NCBI RefSeq assembly: GCF_000142905.1
Contig: NW_013657621.1
Coordinates: 191,573-215,122, forward strand
DNA length: 23,550 nt
Direction: 5' to 3'
From: Thecamonas trahens ATCC 50062
Taxonomy: Eukaryota > Apusozoa > Apusomonadida > Apusomonadidae
Below are positions 23,504 through 23,550 of the stretch, piece after piece. Under the pieces are notes generated by a model that worked only from the letters and a program-made list of their open reading frames with translations, did no database searches and had not been told where the DNA came from. The translations under genes were made by a program, and so were the position numbers. The stretch's first letter is position 1; each line of letters begins with the position of its first letter.

Positions 23504-23550
23504 CTGCGGGGGAGATCGGGATAAAGGAGGACAGAGTGTTGATGTGCGAG

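Overview
The window is nuclear DNA from a compact, GC-rich, single-celled eukaryote. The evidence is a set of clearly eukaryotic genes (CCZ1, Integrator subunit 7, Arp2/3 subunit ARPC3, a TMTC O-mannosyltransferase, a Rab-like GTPase fused to a DEP domain), mostly uninterrupted reading frames, strong G/C preference at third codon positions, and short intergenic regions. The gene mix fits a free-living amoeboid flagellate near the base of the opisthokonts, such as an apusomonad. That placement is inference from gene content and composition, not a match I could run.

Layout, left to right. 1-797 holds no gene I can support: a GGGA-type purine tract and a long G run. Then come three plus-strand genes: a SAM-domain coiled-coil protein (798-2264), CCZ1 (2429-3847) and a two-finger C2H2 protein (3926-5008). 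They meet a minus-strand membrane-anchored metalloprotease (5060-7718) that is broken across several frames. A divergent promoter region (7719-8073) leads to INTS7 (8074-10887, plus). INTS7 converges, with 5 bp between stop codons, on a minus-strand DEP/zinc-ribbon/Rab-like GTPase fusion (10893-13187). Two more minus genes follow: a patatin-like phospholipase (13418-15238) and an unrecognised two-helix membrane protein with coiled coils (15388-16959). A second divergent region (16960-17382) leads to ARPC3 (17383-18266, plus, one intron). ARPC3 converges on a TMTC-family protein (18301-20994, minus).

The last 2.5 kb (about 21000-23550) is different. It contains a cysteine-containing plus-strand gene fragment (about 21470-21801) abutting a truncated, frameshifted CAMKMT-like methyltransferase fragment (21758-22259, minus), a near-identical 34-bp direct repeat, and an exon-like minus-strand stretch at 23034-23503 that I cannot identify. 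It reads as a zone of gene debris or rearrangement.

The genes do not form a pathway. CCZ1 (Rab7 activation), the Rab-like fusion, ARPC3 (actin branching) and TMTC (ER glycosylation) are housekeeping trafficking, cytoskeleton and secretory genes packed by chance. Recurrent themes are C-runs on the sense strand just upstream of start codons and very tight convergent 3' ends. The most unusual items are the DEP/Rab-like fusion with a C-terminal CaaX box and no catalytic glutamine, and the broken bacterial-style metalloprotease.
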